Shown piece by piece: positions 23,782 through 35,879 of a stretch of DNA of 64,000 nt. The translations under genes were made by a program, and so were the position numbers. The stretch spans positions 372,001 to 436,000 of the forward strand of contig CALSFV010000064.1 in the NCBI GenBank assembly GCA_943737045.1, read 5' to 3'. Origin of the DNA: Parapristionchus giblindavisi (Eukaryota > Nematoda > Chromadorea > Rhabditida > Diplogasteridae). A model generated the notes under the pieces. The model made no database searches, was not told the origin of the DNA, and saw only the letters and a list, made by a program, of their open reading frames with translations. Numbering within the stretch: the first letter of the stretch is position 1; each line of letters begins with the position of its first letter.

Positions 23782-25816
23782 TTGTTTCCTTTTCAATTCA
23801 TAATTTTTCATAAACGATATTGCAAATATTGTATCGTATTTCTGTACAAAATTAGTATTTGGATCATGCAGAAGATAAATATATCAAAATTGTAAACGAT
23901 GGATCGAGTCGAGTCGAACTTATAATTTTTTTAATGTTTTTCAAATCGAATATTTAATAAATAAGGTCAACATGCACTGGGCATTTGCATTTCCAGAAAA
24001 TATATAGAAAGCAATCAATATTCTCTTATATTTATTCCAACAATAAATTTGAATTCTCAACATATTCGTGCAATTCTGGGACAATGATTGTATGAAATCG
24101 ATAATTTAAAGTAATTGACAAATCAGTTGAACATCTTCTTTGAGAGAAATCCACAATCGAGTGTATGCCGTATGGGCAAATAAAGGTTTTTGACAGCGCT
24201 AAAATCTTTTAGACTCATTTTGAAAGATGAGAAGCTATTATAAAATTGCACAAGTTTGTTATATACTACGCAAATTCCGAACTTAGTAAAATTCTCCGCC
24301 GTTGAAATAAAATGAAAAAAATCGCGTAAAACGCCGCACAAAAATTTCGCGACATTATTTTCCCGAACGCTTTTTTAATAATGCATATAATTTAATGTTT
24401 GCTGAAAGCCCAATGAAACGACGAGAAAACGTCATGAAAATCGATAAAATAAGTAGGTGGATTCCAGAGATTTTTGTCCGAATTGGACGATTAGCAGAGC
24501 AGGAGATCATTTCTAGATCCGTCTTGTACTGCTTTGCCAGGTGAACCAAATTCATGCCCATGGCCCGGCGTCTAGCAATGACTTGACGATTTGATCGACT
24601 GACAAGGGAAGTCAGGTTGGGCGGTCCCGGACTTCGGGATGGGACATATACCATTCGATAGGTATCCGAAAAAGAAGATTTTTCATGTTGGTCATTTTGG
24701 CAAAATGCCCCTGGGCGCAGAGTTATTTGCATATTTCTCCGGATTTTCGCCCTACAATGAAACACATTCTCTGTGAGATCGAAAGGAAGCAGTGGTGAAT
24801 AAGAGTGGTAAACAACACAAACAATGGCTAAAATGAATTTATTTATTTTTATATTTACTTGAAGAGGATGGTCTATGTATCTTTTGCTTACAAGTTCGAT
24901 TCCCGCACAAGCTATCTCACAGAGAATGTGTTTCATTGTAGGGCGAAAATCCGGAGAAATATGCAAATAACTCTGCGCCGAGGGGCATTTTGCCAAAATG
25001 ACCAATTTGAAAAATCTTCTTTTTCGGATACCTATCGAATGGTATATGTCCCATCCCGAAGTCCGGGACCGCCCAACCTGACTTCCCTTGTGAGTTTCTT
25101 AGAATCCTTTAGCCGCCTTATCTCCTGAAAACATAAAACAATTTTTCAGCACAATGCAAACAACCAAAAAAATATACAAAAATAATGGTTCAAAATGTGA
25201 AAATCGCCGAAATCAATAAATCCATTAAATTTTTCTGATTTTTCAGAAACGTCGCTCTTTTTCTTACACAATACGACGGTAAGACCTGTGCGCACAACAT
25301 ATCAAAAAATTACGCCGATTGGTTGCATACAAGCAAAGTTACAGTCAAAAAACACGTTGTTGCATTCTTTTGGCCGTTACTGTATGTATTATGTTTATTT
25401 TTCGTTGATTTATGTAAGAAAACATAACCAAAAAAACTTTATGAAGTTATTATGCGTAAAGCTTGTAACAATTGCTGTCATTGGGGAAAGATCAAAGATC
25501 ATTACTTAATAGACGAAAAAGATCAAAGAGGAATCACGGGATGGTGTAAGGAAAAGGCAAAATATGATGAAACAATGTGAAAAGAGGCAAGAAAAACATA
25601 GTGTGCTTAATGTGTAGTGTTACCGTATACAGACAATGAGATATCGTGTGGTGTGGCGTGGTGCAAAGTGTGAAACGTCGAACAAGTATATTGCACCATG
25701 AACAGTTTATGGGCTTGCTTGGTTGAAGTGATTGTGTGAGATGGTGAGCATAGGGTGAGCTTACGGTATTGTGGCGTGATGTACCTTGTGTGGGAGCCTT
25801 ATACTAATCTATGAAA
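23782..25816. other. intergenic stretch with one fold-back element
   Basis: Contains AT-rich 3' sequence of the ten-cysteine gene, an orphan copy of the ATTGTNTGAAATCGAT box near 24087, and the palindromic element at 24603-25090. Heptamer copies (GATCAAA) at 25491-25535 lie downstream of the minus-strand carboxypeptidase gene. No exon chain was recognised. Confidence 0.45.
24603..25090. mobile_element. 488-bp fold-back element with possible 3-bp TGA duplication
   Basis: Arms of about 180 bases are nearly identical in inverted orientation, beginning CAAGGGAAGTCAGGTTGGGC and ending with its inverse. TGA lies directly outside each end (24600-24602, 25091-25093). The roughly 130-base centre holds AAGTTCGATTCCCGC, which resembles a tRNA T-arm but has no tRNA context. 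Confidence 0.78.
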
Positions 25817-28800
25817 CTATTGAAAATATGAAAGAATTAGGAGCAAAATAATGATAGATATAAAGAAAGATTTCGAGCGGGCAGAATCTGGTTTTGGTTC
25901 AGCTATCGTCTGGTCGGATACAATAACTGGATCACCGATCCGTGCGAGACCGAAATCGATTCGTATTGATCGTTGATTCCGAGTAATCGATACTTCTTTA
26001 GTCTGTGAGAGATAATCGGGATGGTCTACCGTAACCTGTAAAGGAGTACGGTATGAGGGATTGAGAACTGAGTCATATGTCGTCCCATGGATATTTGAAA
26101 TCAACGGTTACTATAGCCAACTCTGAACTAGATTAGTACATTTTTGAATAGAAAAAAAGACAAATATAATGATCTGCTACAGTATGTTCAGTGATATCGA
26201 TTAGTCAAGCAGTTACCGTATAATTGCCGATCGTGATAAGACGCCAGAATTCTCCGTGATCAAATGACGTCATGATCTTACTGCTCGTATCAATTCCTGA
26301 AAGATATTATCAATTCGAAAGGATCGATAATCCACTACAGTAATCACCTATCGTAGCATTCGTTATAGGAGTCCGTGTGGCTATATCGTAAACGAAACCA
26401 TGAATGGCACTGAAAATAAACAATCGACCTCGTTTTAATCATTTAAAAAATTTAAAACCAAGTTTTTCATATCTCAAAAACGATCTCTCGCCAGTATCAA
26501 TTCAAACTATGCAATACTTACTTGTGAATCTGATCAATGTAATGAATAAGAGCGAATTTGTTTTCCTTCCATAATGTCCTCAATTGTGATCGATGGGGGA
26601 ACTTGATACAGTTGATTTCAACCTGAAAACAAATCAATATTTTGATGTTGATCAATATTAATTAGCCTACCGTAAGCTCCAAACAGTTGGTATGAAGGTA
26701 GTTCCAGTCCTGCATGCCTCCCGATACGATGTACCTGATGTATCCATTGATTATTTTATGTTCAAGATTATGCTATAATTAGACAATAAAACACAAGGTG
26801 AGACTTGAAGAAAATACGAACCAGTCAGCTCCGTTGACGATACCACTCTGGGGGTCACTAGGTAGTTCGAGTGAAGGGTCGATACATCGTGGACCCTACA
26901 GTATCCAACATATCATTATCATATCAACATGTTTCTCTAACAATAAGAAGCAATATGAGAATGAGGCAAACTATGTGCGCCCAACGATTCCTCCTCGGCA
27001 TTAACGGAAGTAAGCACGAACAGTGCAAAACTAGAGAGAAATTCTTTCGTTTCTTAGATGGTAATTATTTTCGTTTTGTTCCTAAATCTAACTACTCACA
27101 GGTTTCCACATTCTCGAATGTGCTCGTGCATATGAGTAGGCGAGACGAACGAAAAGACCGTTGTCTGGAGCCGGAGAATAGAATGAGAAACGACGGCTAC
27201 TGTAATGGGAAAATGTAATCTGGAGTGGCACAAAAAAGGCAAAGTCAAATTCGTTAAAAGTTTTTGGAACGTGGTACGTTTTTGGTATATAATGATTCGG
27301 TGATGTAACAAAGGAATCGCTTATTCATCCATATCCTGGTATTTTCTTCATTCAAGAACACTTCTTTTTAAAACTGCAAGTCAACTTTCCGTTGCATTCA
27401 AAGTTTTCGGCTTTAGTGGAATATTTTTCTGATTCATGCGCGCATTTTTCGTGATTTTTTATATATACCCTGAGTAAAAAATATCAGAATAAATGACGAT
27501 CATAAATCAACTACTAGAAAATAATGAATATGTTGAGGTAAATAACCAACCGATCAGTAGGGGCATCATCAAAGGGATAATTAACGATAGCAGTGCCTCC
27601 GTGAAGATTAGCTGAGAGAACAAACGGAATCGATTTGGTCCAACTGAAAATTGCCAAAAGATCAAAGATTAGAATATCGAGTGTATTTATGGTGAATTAA
27701 GAATGCATTAGTTTCAGACAAGTAAAAAAACTATTTCCACTTATTTCCGTCTTTGTTGATTCATTACTCAACTACTACAGTTATTTTTAATAATTGATCT
27801 AACGTTTCTAATACTGATTTCGATTCGCTTTTCAATATTTCAATGTCGTCTATGAATAAATACTAAACCTCATGATAGCCGCGGTCTCTGGTTGTCGAGG
27901 AGGAGCATGAGCAGACATTCCGGGTAATCTGAAATGAGCGCTTTATCCATAGATCGTTTCACTGTTTTAACTTGAGATCTACTGACCAGTCAACATTGAA
28001 GCTATATTACAGTCCCAAGAAATATGAACACGGCTCATTCGGTATTTTGAAGACAAATGGTCGTGACTATAATTAGAAAATGAAGTGCGAACCTTGGTGG
28101 AAAGTTTCTATTCAAATCGTATCCGTTCGCGTTGTTTCTACCACGAAGACCGGCATCGTCACCTGGGAAATAAAAGAAATTCAATTTAATCGTTATCTCT
28201 CCAAAGTGCACGGCTGATATAGGATTGGGGCGAAGTGGATATGCTTACGAAGGAAGTTAGTTTCAATAGATATAAAAATATACTCCATTTTTATATTAGA
28301 TACAGATAAATGTAATAGATAAATCTTTAATCGCATACAGTAGCGCCGGAAAGTCAAAATACACTTTTTATTTCAGGTGTAATTTTGGGGTTAGTTGAGA
28401 TATCAAGCTGTAACTTGTACATGATGTACCCACAGTATGTACGTATTCGATCCTCTTATAAGGTCTCACGGGCCTTTCTGGTTATTGCATTGTGATGACG
28501 CTGCCGAACAACGCTTTTTCAAAAATTCATTATTCTTTCACGGATTTTTTCGTACACGTCAAACTTCGTGAGCATCGAAAGAACTTCAAGGTCTATCCAG
28601 AAACAAAGTTTCAGGTTGCTGCGAATTTGGGTATTGGCTGCAGACTTGCTGCAACTTCGTGGTCGCAAAATCATATCTCGGCTTCTAGAAGAGCTTTAAA
28701 GGAGTTCAAAGCAGCAAAATGATTCTCTTGGTGATTCCTGATAATCCTGTAAGTTTGGTAGCGGTAGCTCATCATTCATCCTCATGGATCGAAAAAGTCA

Positions 28801-31769
28801 CTTTTTAAAAAGACCCAACTTTGAAGGTTCACAATTCTGAGGGCGAACCTTGTAAAAATCTGGTTTTTGGATAGAAATGTTGCAAATCTATTAATTAGTC
28901 GATTTCCTGCTTATTAGAACGATTGCTCATCTTTCTTGCCTGCGGCAGTCGATTATCTGGATGGATAGTCGTTTAGGTCGCGCTGCCTTCTCATCTCGCG
29001 ACCCGTACACATCTCTAGGCCTTTCACACTGCTCAACGACCTTTGATAGATGAGATCGCTCTAAAACTTATTGTCGCTAATCCTGAACATCATAGTCTAT
29101 AAAATAAAGCTTTTTTATCTTCTTTGATCGAATGAATCAACTTTTCCTTATGATTTTGAGCAAAATTTGACGAAAAATTGAACAAAGATCAAAGATAAAA
29201 TATCCAAAAGACAAAGATCTAAGATCAAAAACTGGATTCATACAGTGTATCTCTATTCTGACTAATCAAATCACTATAAGCGGCTGAATCGTCATTGAGC
29301 AGTGTGAAAGGCCCAGAGATGTGTACGGGTCGCGAGATGAGAAGGCAGCGCGACCTAAACGACTATCCATCCAGATAATCGACTGCCGCAGGCAAGAAAG
29401 ATGAGCAATCGTTCTAATAAGCAGGAAATCGACTAATTAATAGATTTGCAACATTTCTATCCAAAAACCAGATTTTTACAAGGTTCGCCCTCAGAATTGT
29501 GAACCTTCAAAGTTGGGTCTTTTTAAAAAGTGACTTTTTCGATCCATGAGGATGAATGATGAGCTACCGCTACCAAACTTACAGGATTATCAGGAATCAC
29601 CAAGAGAATCAATTTGCTGCTTTGAACTCCTTTAAAGCTCTTCTAGAAGCCGAGATATGATTTTGCGACCACGAAGTTGCAGCAAGTCTGCAGCCAATAC
29701 CCAAATTCGCAGCAACCTGAAACTTTTTTTCTGGATAGACCTTGAAGTTCTTTCGATGCTCACGAAGTTTGACGTGTACGAAAAAATCCGTGAAAGAATA
29801 ATGAATTTTCGAAAAAGCGTTGTTCGGCAGCGTCATCACAATGCAATAACCAGAAAGGCCCGTGAGACCTTATAAGAGGATCGAATACGTACATACTGTG
29901 GGTACATCATGTACAAGTTACAGCTTGATATCTCAACTAACCCCAAAATTACACCTGAAATAAAAAGTGTATTTTGACTTTCCGGCGCTACTGTACCTTC
30001 CAAAGCGCGTTCATATCCGTCAGGATTCATCGTGGGCATGAGATGAATCTGGAGAAAAGATCATAGATCAAAGATTAAAGAGTAAGATCAAAGATCAAAC
30101 ACCAAAGATCAAAGATCAAAGATAATATACTCACTCTAGTCGTATCAACTATTCGGCGGATATGCTCGTTTGTCTCGTAATTCTTTAGTAAGACCTCTGC
30201 TAGATAGATGAGGAAGACGCGACCGCTCACCTGCAAAACCGATTAATTTATGCGATATTTAATTTATTGTAGATAAATGTCCACAAGTGTGAACCTCCTT
30301 GTAGACAAATTTGCGTGAGATAACTTTCGCATGAAGAAAACACAACTCAAAATCGTTCAACAGAAATTTCATGAAGTTTAGAAAGATCAAAGATCACAGA
30401 TCACCTCATTTCCGTGCATGTTCGCGACGTACTTGAACTCGGGTATGCCTTGCTTATGTGCATGAGGATAGCGAGAGACAACGAGTACCCAACTGAAGAA
30501 GACCGAAGATCAGGATATAGATCAAAGATCAAAGATCATTAGAACCAGTTTTGCAATATCGTGAAACGGTAGAGCAGATATAATATAATCAGGGTGAATC
30601 AAAATATTATTCACGTTCAATGGAAAAAGCTCAAAAATGTTTTTATTGTAAGAAACTAACAGATCTCTTTCCTCTACAGATTGTCCGGCGCTGTACATCG
30701 ATGTCAGATTGGGATACAGACCATTTAACTCCCTTTAAAATATATTTATACAATTATTACTATCACGTGCTTGGCTTGATTGAGAACTAATATGGAAAAC
30801 GAATGTTCAGCATAAAATGAGAAGTTTTGATTACGACAAGTTTTCATTTCAAAATATGTTAAAAAAATCAGTGTTAAAACACAATAAAAACCTGAGTTTC
30901 TTCTCCATTTCGAGTTGATTGTAATGACGATAATTGAGGAAAGAATCATCGATTTGGCCATAGTAACCGTCTCTGAAATATATTTAATAAAATGCTAAGT
31001 TTGTAAAAAAATGAGTCTCTTATGGAAAAGACGATAAAAACGATTTTTTGTTATAGAGAAAGGGAAGGTTCAATGGAGTTATTTGTCTCAGGAAACATGT
31101 CAGTTCTCAAGTAATATTTCAGAAAACGAACTCAAAGGAATAAAAAAGATCAAAAAATCATTAAAATTACCGTAATTGCTCGTACGTGATGATATCATCC
31201 TGATCGACGAATTTATTGATCAATTTCTGAAAACAAAATACTTTAAAGATGGAGGCTCGCGAATGTCTATTCAAATGCATAGCATATCTATTATGCAAGG
31301 AACAAGTGATATGCAAGAAATTAGCACAATCATTCATCAATCCCGTAGCGCAGTGGTAAAAGTGCTCACTCGTAAGCTTAACGTCGCGGGTTCGAAACAT
31401 ATTGCTGAACTTTCCTATTTTCAAAATTTCGCGCCTTTCCCTGTACATCAAGCATGGATTCATTCATGATTCTTGCGATCAATAAGCTGAATTAGCATAA
31501 AATAATTTATGTATGGTATGTAGAATAACTTTTGCTATATTTCTGTCTTTACAGTTTGTTCACGAAAATATTGCTCGGACTCCACCTTTAAAAGTGATTA
31601 GAATACCATTAGTACAGTTGAGGATAAAAAAATCAAGTTCGAAGATCAATAATCAACGATCAAAGATCACCTTTTCGACGTCAGTCGCCCGATCGGACGA
31701 AGAAATAAAGGCGGCGGCGCATGTTAATCGGAGAAGAAGACACGATGTTATCAAACGGAGGATAATCAT
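25817..31769 (-). CDS. M14 metallocarboxypeptidase (CPD/CPM/CPE subfamily), secreted or membrane-anchored, 488 aa
   Basis: Seventeen exons, from 5': 31671-31769, 31171-31226, 30892-30972, 30661-30732, 30405-30492, 30135-30230, 29997-30048, 28093-28162, 27869-27928, 27551-27643, 27100-27199, 26822-26895, 26671-26734, 26522-26622, 26348-26409, 26217-26296 and 25817-26035. It removes C-terminal Lys/Arg from peptides. Residues 1-20 are a signal peptide. Zinc ligands are H129 and E132 (MHGNE) and H239 (ANLHGG). Substrate residues are R164 (DTTR), R200 (NRNFP) and Y326 (GGMQDWNY); catalytic Glu is E337 (VEINC). A transthyretin-like domain follows (about 371-455: [30 protein letters not shown]). The last 20 residues are hydrophobic ([15 protein letters not shown]), suggesting a GPI-anchor signal or tail anchor as in CPM. 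The ATG directly follows TTCTTCAG, suggesting trans-splicing. Introns hold a 1.66 kb palindrome, a SINE and ATCTTTG repeats. C. elegans cpd-1, cpd-2 and egl-21 are relatives. Confidence 0.95.
28338..29993. mobile_element. 1.66 kb TA-flanked fold-back element at the 5' splice site of a carboxypeptidase intron
   Basis: Ends are CAGTAGCGCCGGAAAGTCAA and its inverse, flanked by TA (28336-28337, 29994-29995), as in Tc1/mariner insertions. Arms of about 700 bases surround a unique centre (about 29040-29295). Seen from the minus-strand gene, the right-hand TA is bases +2 and +3 of intron 28163-29996 (GAAG then GTACAGTAGCG), so the element begins at intron base +4. Mirror-image 76-codon frames (28492-28722 plus, 29609-29839 minus) differ at about two residues; they match no family I recognise. 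Confidence 0.88.
30060..30124 (-). repeat. (ATCTTTG)n heptamer tract in a carboxypeptidase intron
   Basis: Read on the gene's sense strand, the intron between exons 30135-30230 and 29997-30048 is largely repeats of CTTTGAT. Similar tracts occur at about 568-596, 1072-1093, 27657-27669, 30383-30403, 30519-30538, 31660-31670, 31787-31805, 32296-32341 (all GATCAAA on the plus strand), and at 59586-59600 and 59852-59895 (ATCTTTG on the plus strand). Confidence 0.85.
31240..31590 (+). repeat. tRNA-derived SINE-like copy A, antisense in a carboxypeptidase intron
   Basis: Contains TCCCGTAGCGCAGTGGTAAA (A-box-like) and CGCGGGTTCGAAAC (B-box-like) about 38 bases apart at 31341-31399, with CTCACTCGTAAGC between them, resembling a tRNA with anticodon CGT (Thr). 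Acceptor-stem pairing is absent, so it is not a working tRNA. Flanking blocks CAAGTGATATGCAAGAAA, GATCAATAAGCTGAATTAGC and AACTTTTGCTA are shared with the copy at 35130-35392. Confidence 0.72.
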
Positions 31770-32900
31770 CTGAAGAAGAAGAGTAGAGATCAAAGATCAA
31801 AGATTGAATATTGAATATTAGGTTAAAAATAAAGTCTCTCATTTGATTTTTTTATGTTATGTATAAAAATTGGAGTAAGTTAACAATTCATATTCATTTC
31901 TTTTAAATTAAAATACATAATTCGACTATGAGAAACAAGTGTGCGAGAACGAGGAAAATGATCTTTGCAACCCAATTACAGCAAAACTTTCAGCGCAACC
32001 AAATATCAAAACTGAAGTTGAGTACGAAAGCATGATAAGTGAAATTACATGGGAAGCGATTAGGTTAAAAAAAACAAATTCAAAATCATTTTCACAAGTG
32101 ATCAGTCATTTTATACCTAGTACAAGAAAATCAATCAATGGAACGCGATTATCAATCAATAAAGTCTCAATATCAATCAATAAACGACAAATATCAATCG
32201 ATATACCTGGTAGATACAGTTCCTGTTTATCCTTCGCTGATACGTAGTTCTGTATCAGCAACACGCATCCAGAGAAGGCGTGACCTCTAAGGAAAGATCA
32301 TAGATTAAAGATCAAGAACGGAAACGTAAAGATCAAAGATCACGATGAAAAGTTCGAAAAACAGCTGCTATAAGACTGGTAAATGAGATTGAATAGAAGA
32401 GAAATGAAAGGTTTGTGTTGATTAGAACAAGCAAGTAAGGTATATACTTTCACTGGCACCAATGAACGAAGATTGATATAATTCAAGAAATTTCGCATGT
32501 TAATATACTTTAGAAAATTTATATTGGCTAAAGAGAGAATTGCATAACGTAGAAGATTTATGAAAAATAATGATTGACAATCGAGAGAACGATCAACGGT
32601 AAATATACTAAAATAATTGGAGGAATAATCCTCACAAATTTTGTCTTCATTTTGAAAGCCGGAATGACAATTAATCATACAACAATATTATAACATCTTT
32701 CAGAATTAATGAATTGTCGCTCATCTCGATTTCAATGCAAAACGAATAACCCAATAATACTAAATGATAGAATAGTTTGATCCAATATGAAAGAGTGGAA
32801 AAAAATGACGAAATGAAGGAGTAATAATGAAACAATGAAAGAATATTGAACGAGAATGGAATGTGACCTTATGGACTAGTAGATGAAATATGGCGTCAAA
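31770..32900. other. upstream flank of the carboxypeptidase gene with one isolated minus-strand exon candidate
   Basis: A minus-strand segment at 32207-32286 has a good acceptor and donor and an open frame (GHAFSGCVLLIQNYVSAKDK...), but no partner exon could be joined with confidence. TCAATCAATA-type simple repeats lie at 32130-32200 and GATCAAA copies at 31787-31805 and 32296-32341. The long plus-strand frame at 31939-32247 spans these repeats and is probably not coding. Confidence 0.35.
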
Positions 32901-32924
32901 AGAGTTGGTGATCAAGCATGAGGG

Positions 32925-33210
32925 TGGAGAGAGGGAGAGGGAGGGAGAGGGAGAGATGGAGAGGGATGGAGGAAAGAAGAGCGAGGGAGAGAGAGAGAAG
33001 AGGGAAAGGGAGTGAGAAAAGGAGAGGGAGATGAGGGAGAGGTAGAGAGAGGGATAGAGAGAAGAGAGAGGGAGAGGGAGAGAGGGAGAGATGGGGAGGG
33101 AGGGAGAGGGAGAGAGGGGGAGAGGGAGGGAGAGGGAGAGAGGGGGAGAGGGAGAGGGAGAGGGAGGGAGAGCGTGAGGTAGAGAGAGAGAGGGAGAGAT
33201 AGTCGAAGGT
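32925..33210 (+). repeat. purine-rich GGGAGA-type simple repeat
   Basis: Irregular GGGAGA/GAGGGA/GAGA units for nearly 300 bases. Open frames encoding Ser/Pro/Leu runs on the minus strand here are repeat artefacts. Confidence 0.95.
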
Positions 33211-33345
33211 GAAAATGCCCCCGAAAGGGCAGATAACCATCTACAGCTTACATTTTGATTCGGCAAGGAAGATAAGACATTTGGCGCCTCACTAACTAGG
33301 CTAGAGGGAGAGGGAGAGGTAGAGGTAGAGGTAGAGGGAGAGAAT

Positions 33346-34127
33346 GAACGGAAAGGGTAGAGGATCATAATTCGTGAAAAAAACGCAGCTAATTCACTGT
33401 GGCATGTTGTTTTACTGGCGTCGACCGCACCCCCTCAAAAGATGAATAAGAAGATGAAGGGGAAACCGAATGGAGACATTTTTCATATGAATAAGGTTTT
33501 GAATTGACCAGGAAGTATTAAAAGTAAAAAAAAAAGACCGTGGTTGCGGGAAAAAGACGTTGGTACTTATGCAAGGAAGCCTAGATAAATCTGTGCAGAG
33601 TTACAAGAAGTTTGAGAAGAGAACTACAATTTACTTGGCCAAAAAATTATGCTAAGAGAGTCCTTATATAATCCAGTGATAAAGAGCATCAAGGGGGTAC
33701 TCCAAAGATGAGCATCAGAATGTGATGACAGATGTGAGAAGTAGTGATAGATAGAGATAGAGAATCCATGATTAGGAGGATAAAGATTAATGAAATCCGA
33801 GTTGTCTTTGAGAATGTTCCAGAGTTCCCCATCAAAACACTGTGAGGTAATGACTGATTGTGAGGTCTACGCCCCCTTTTCAGATTGATAACCGATTAAT
33901 AATTACCAACAACAAGGAACACTGTTTCACTTTCACGTGTTATTGGCATCATATCAGTTATCATTCTGAAAAGTAGGTAACAGTCTAACAAACAAAATCG
34001 CCGAATACTCATAGTAACAAATAGAATATGAACGGACCTAATGATCTCTTAAGACAGCAGAGAACAACTATGTTGTGAAGACATGGTTAAAGTAAGCTAA
34101 CATTAAGCTATCGTACATGTAAAAATA
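33346..34127. other. gene-free stretch
   Basis: Mixed sequence with short TAGATAGAGATAGA-like repeats near 33745. A minus-strand open segment near 33700-33860 has no partner exon. I see no supportable gene. Confidence 0.4.
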
Positions 34128-34558
34128 GTTGTATCATGAACGGTGTGAATGGATCTGAACGGATCAGGCCGATCAAACGGGATTGTGAGCGAGAAGGCCA
34201 TTTTCGTTATTTTTCTTTCTTTTCATTGTTTTCTTTCCTTCGAATCTACTGTATAGAAAGAAATCACGCCAAAATATTGCCATTTAGCAAAAATCATTGC
34301 TTTACAAATGAATAAATTGTTCCGATTATACGCTGAATAAATGGGTCAATTTTGGTTCATTGGAGCAATTTATTCCTCGCGAAAATGATGATTTTTGTTA
34401 AATGGCAATATTTTGGCCTAATGAATTTCAATATAGTAGGTTCGACGAAAAGAAAAACAATGAAAAGAAAGAAAAATAACGAAAATGGCCGGCTCGCTCA
34501 CAATCCCGTTTGATCGGCCTGATCCGTTCAGATCCATTCACACCGTTCATGATACAAC
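34128..34558. mobile_element. 431-bp TA-flanked palindromic MITE
   Basis: Ends GTTGTATCATGAACGGTGTG and its inverse, each bordered by TA. Arms pair over at least 130 bases (GGATCAGGCCGATCAAACGG, GAAAGAAAAATAACGAAAATGG). An inner pair AAAATATTGCCATTTA/TAAATGGCAATATTTT closes the centre. Non-coding. Confidence 0.85.
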
Positions 34559-34560
34559 TA

Positions 34561-35129
34561 TTGGGTGTCCAACCATAATGATTAGATCAGAAGGCGTCCG
34601 ATTGATAACTAGAACAAGATGAGCAAACATCGAATTGATCATATTCCAGTCTAGTTCACGCTTTACATCATCAACGGAATTCCCTCTTGAGAATCAAACG
34701 TGTCCTAACTAGCTATCCCTTGATCCAAGAACATTCTGAGCGATTGGCGGGGAATCATAAGCAGTCTTTTTAGGCGCATTGGTTCTCATTGTAAGAGCAA
34801 ACCCATTCAAAGCTAAAAATTCTCTGAAAAAATTGTACCTTTGAATAAAGTTATATTACAAAAATCGTATTTTCTCTGAGGCTGTGATACTGTTTGATAT
34901 GATTTTCTTTCTGAAAGGATCAAATGACAAAGTGTGTAAAATGAGAAGAGTGATAATGATCATATCAACGGAGCAAAGAAAACATTCGATGAAAACAATG
35001 AGAGATGATATGAATTGATAGACGAGAAGAAACACATTCAGAATTGATAATCATCTGAACTGTTCCAGTTTCTGTGGTAGAATCATGGGATAAAACAGAT
35101 AAATAGATGAGTTGAATACTCTTTCGAAG
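34561..35129. other. gene-free stretch
   Basis: No exon chain, hairpin or repeat recognised between the MITE and the SINE copy. Confidence 0.4.
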
Positions 35130-35392
35130 AACTAATAGTGTTCTAATTCGTGAACAAATTGAGAAGTCAGAAAATTAGCAAAAGAAATTATGCATACTTA
35201 TGCATCAATTATTTAATGCTAAATTCAGCTTATTGATCGAAAATTGAAAAGTTCTTCAATACGTTCCGAATCCTATTACCGCTGCGCTAAAAGATTAACG
35301 AATGCAATGTTATTTTCTTGCATATCACTTATCCCTTGCATAACCGATATGTCATGCATTTGCGAGGGCATTCATCTTTAAGGCGGGGAGCT
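35130..35392 (-). repeat. tRNA-derived SINE-like copy B
   Basis: On the minus strand the order is TTAAAGATGAATGCCCTCGC, AAGTGATATGCAAGAAA, TTTAGCGCAGCGGTAA (A-box-like), GATTCGGAACG (decayed B box), GATCAATAAGCTGAATTTAGC, CTTTTGCTAATTTTCTGAC and TTTGTTCACGAA. All blocks occur in the same order in copy A. Confidence 0.7.
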
Positions 35393-35879
35393 TCAAATGA
35401 CCATGGGGAGTTCCCTCAAAAAAGGGAATCGTGATCTTGAAGAGATTAAGAGAAATGGTTTTTGGTCATCGAAAACGTTTCTTTTCGTATTCAGATCGGA
35501 GCATCTCAATTAGTTCTCATCTTATGGCACGGCAATTACATCACTACAATAGAATCAGCTTTCGATGCTGTTTGTCAATCTATTTTCCAAAAGTTTCTAA
35601 TAGGGCTGTTTCCGGAACATTGATCTTGAAATTTAGTGAATTTCAACACGGTGGAGTCATCTTTTGTCTCTCAAACTACGATCACTGCTATTCTACGGAT
35701 AGATCGTGATGCATGCCTAAATTCTAAAGTTGCATATGCATGACAAAAATTACGTGGACATCTCACACGATTTGATGATTTAACAGTATAGGTAGAGCTC
35801 TAGAGTTGAAGATCATGGATGATCAAGAAGGATGAACTAACCAGTAGCTTACTCGCGTGAATTTGACTATGCTAACAGA

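Noticed and set aside
24890..24912. tRNA T-arm-like GTTCGATTCCCGC
   Set aside because: No D-arm, anticodon arm or acceptor stem around it; it is the centre of a fold-back element.
31341..31399. tRNA-Thr (CGT) gene
   Set aside because: A- and B-box-like sequences are present, but no acceptor stem closes and the same block recurs in dispersed repeats, so it is a SINE head.
31939..32247. 102-codon plus-strand frame
   Set aside because: Its second half is TCAATCAATA-type simple repeat and it lies antisense to a better-spliced exon candidate.
32760..33368. Ser/Pro/Leu-rich minus-strand frame of about 200 codons
   Set aside because: Mostly the GA-rich simple repeat. A short piece with good donor at 33240 (EAPNVLSSLPNQN) could be an exon but has no partner.
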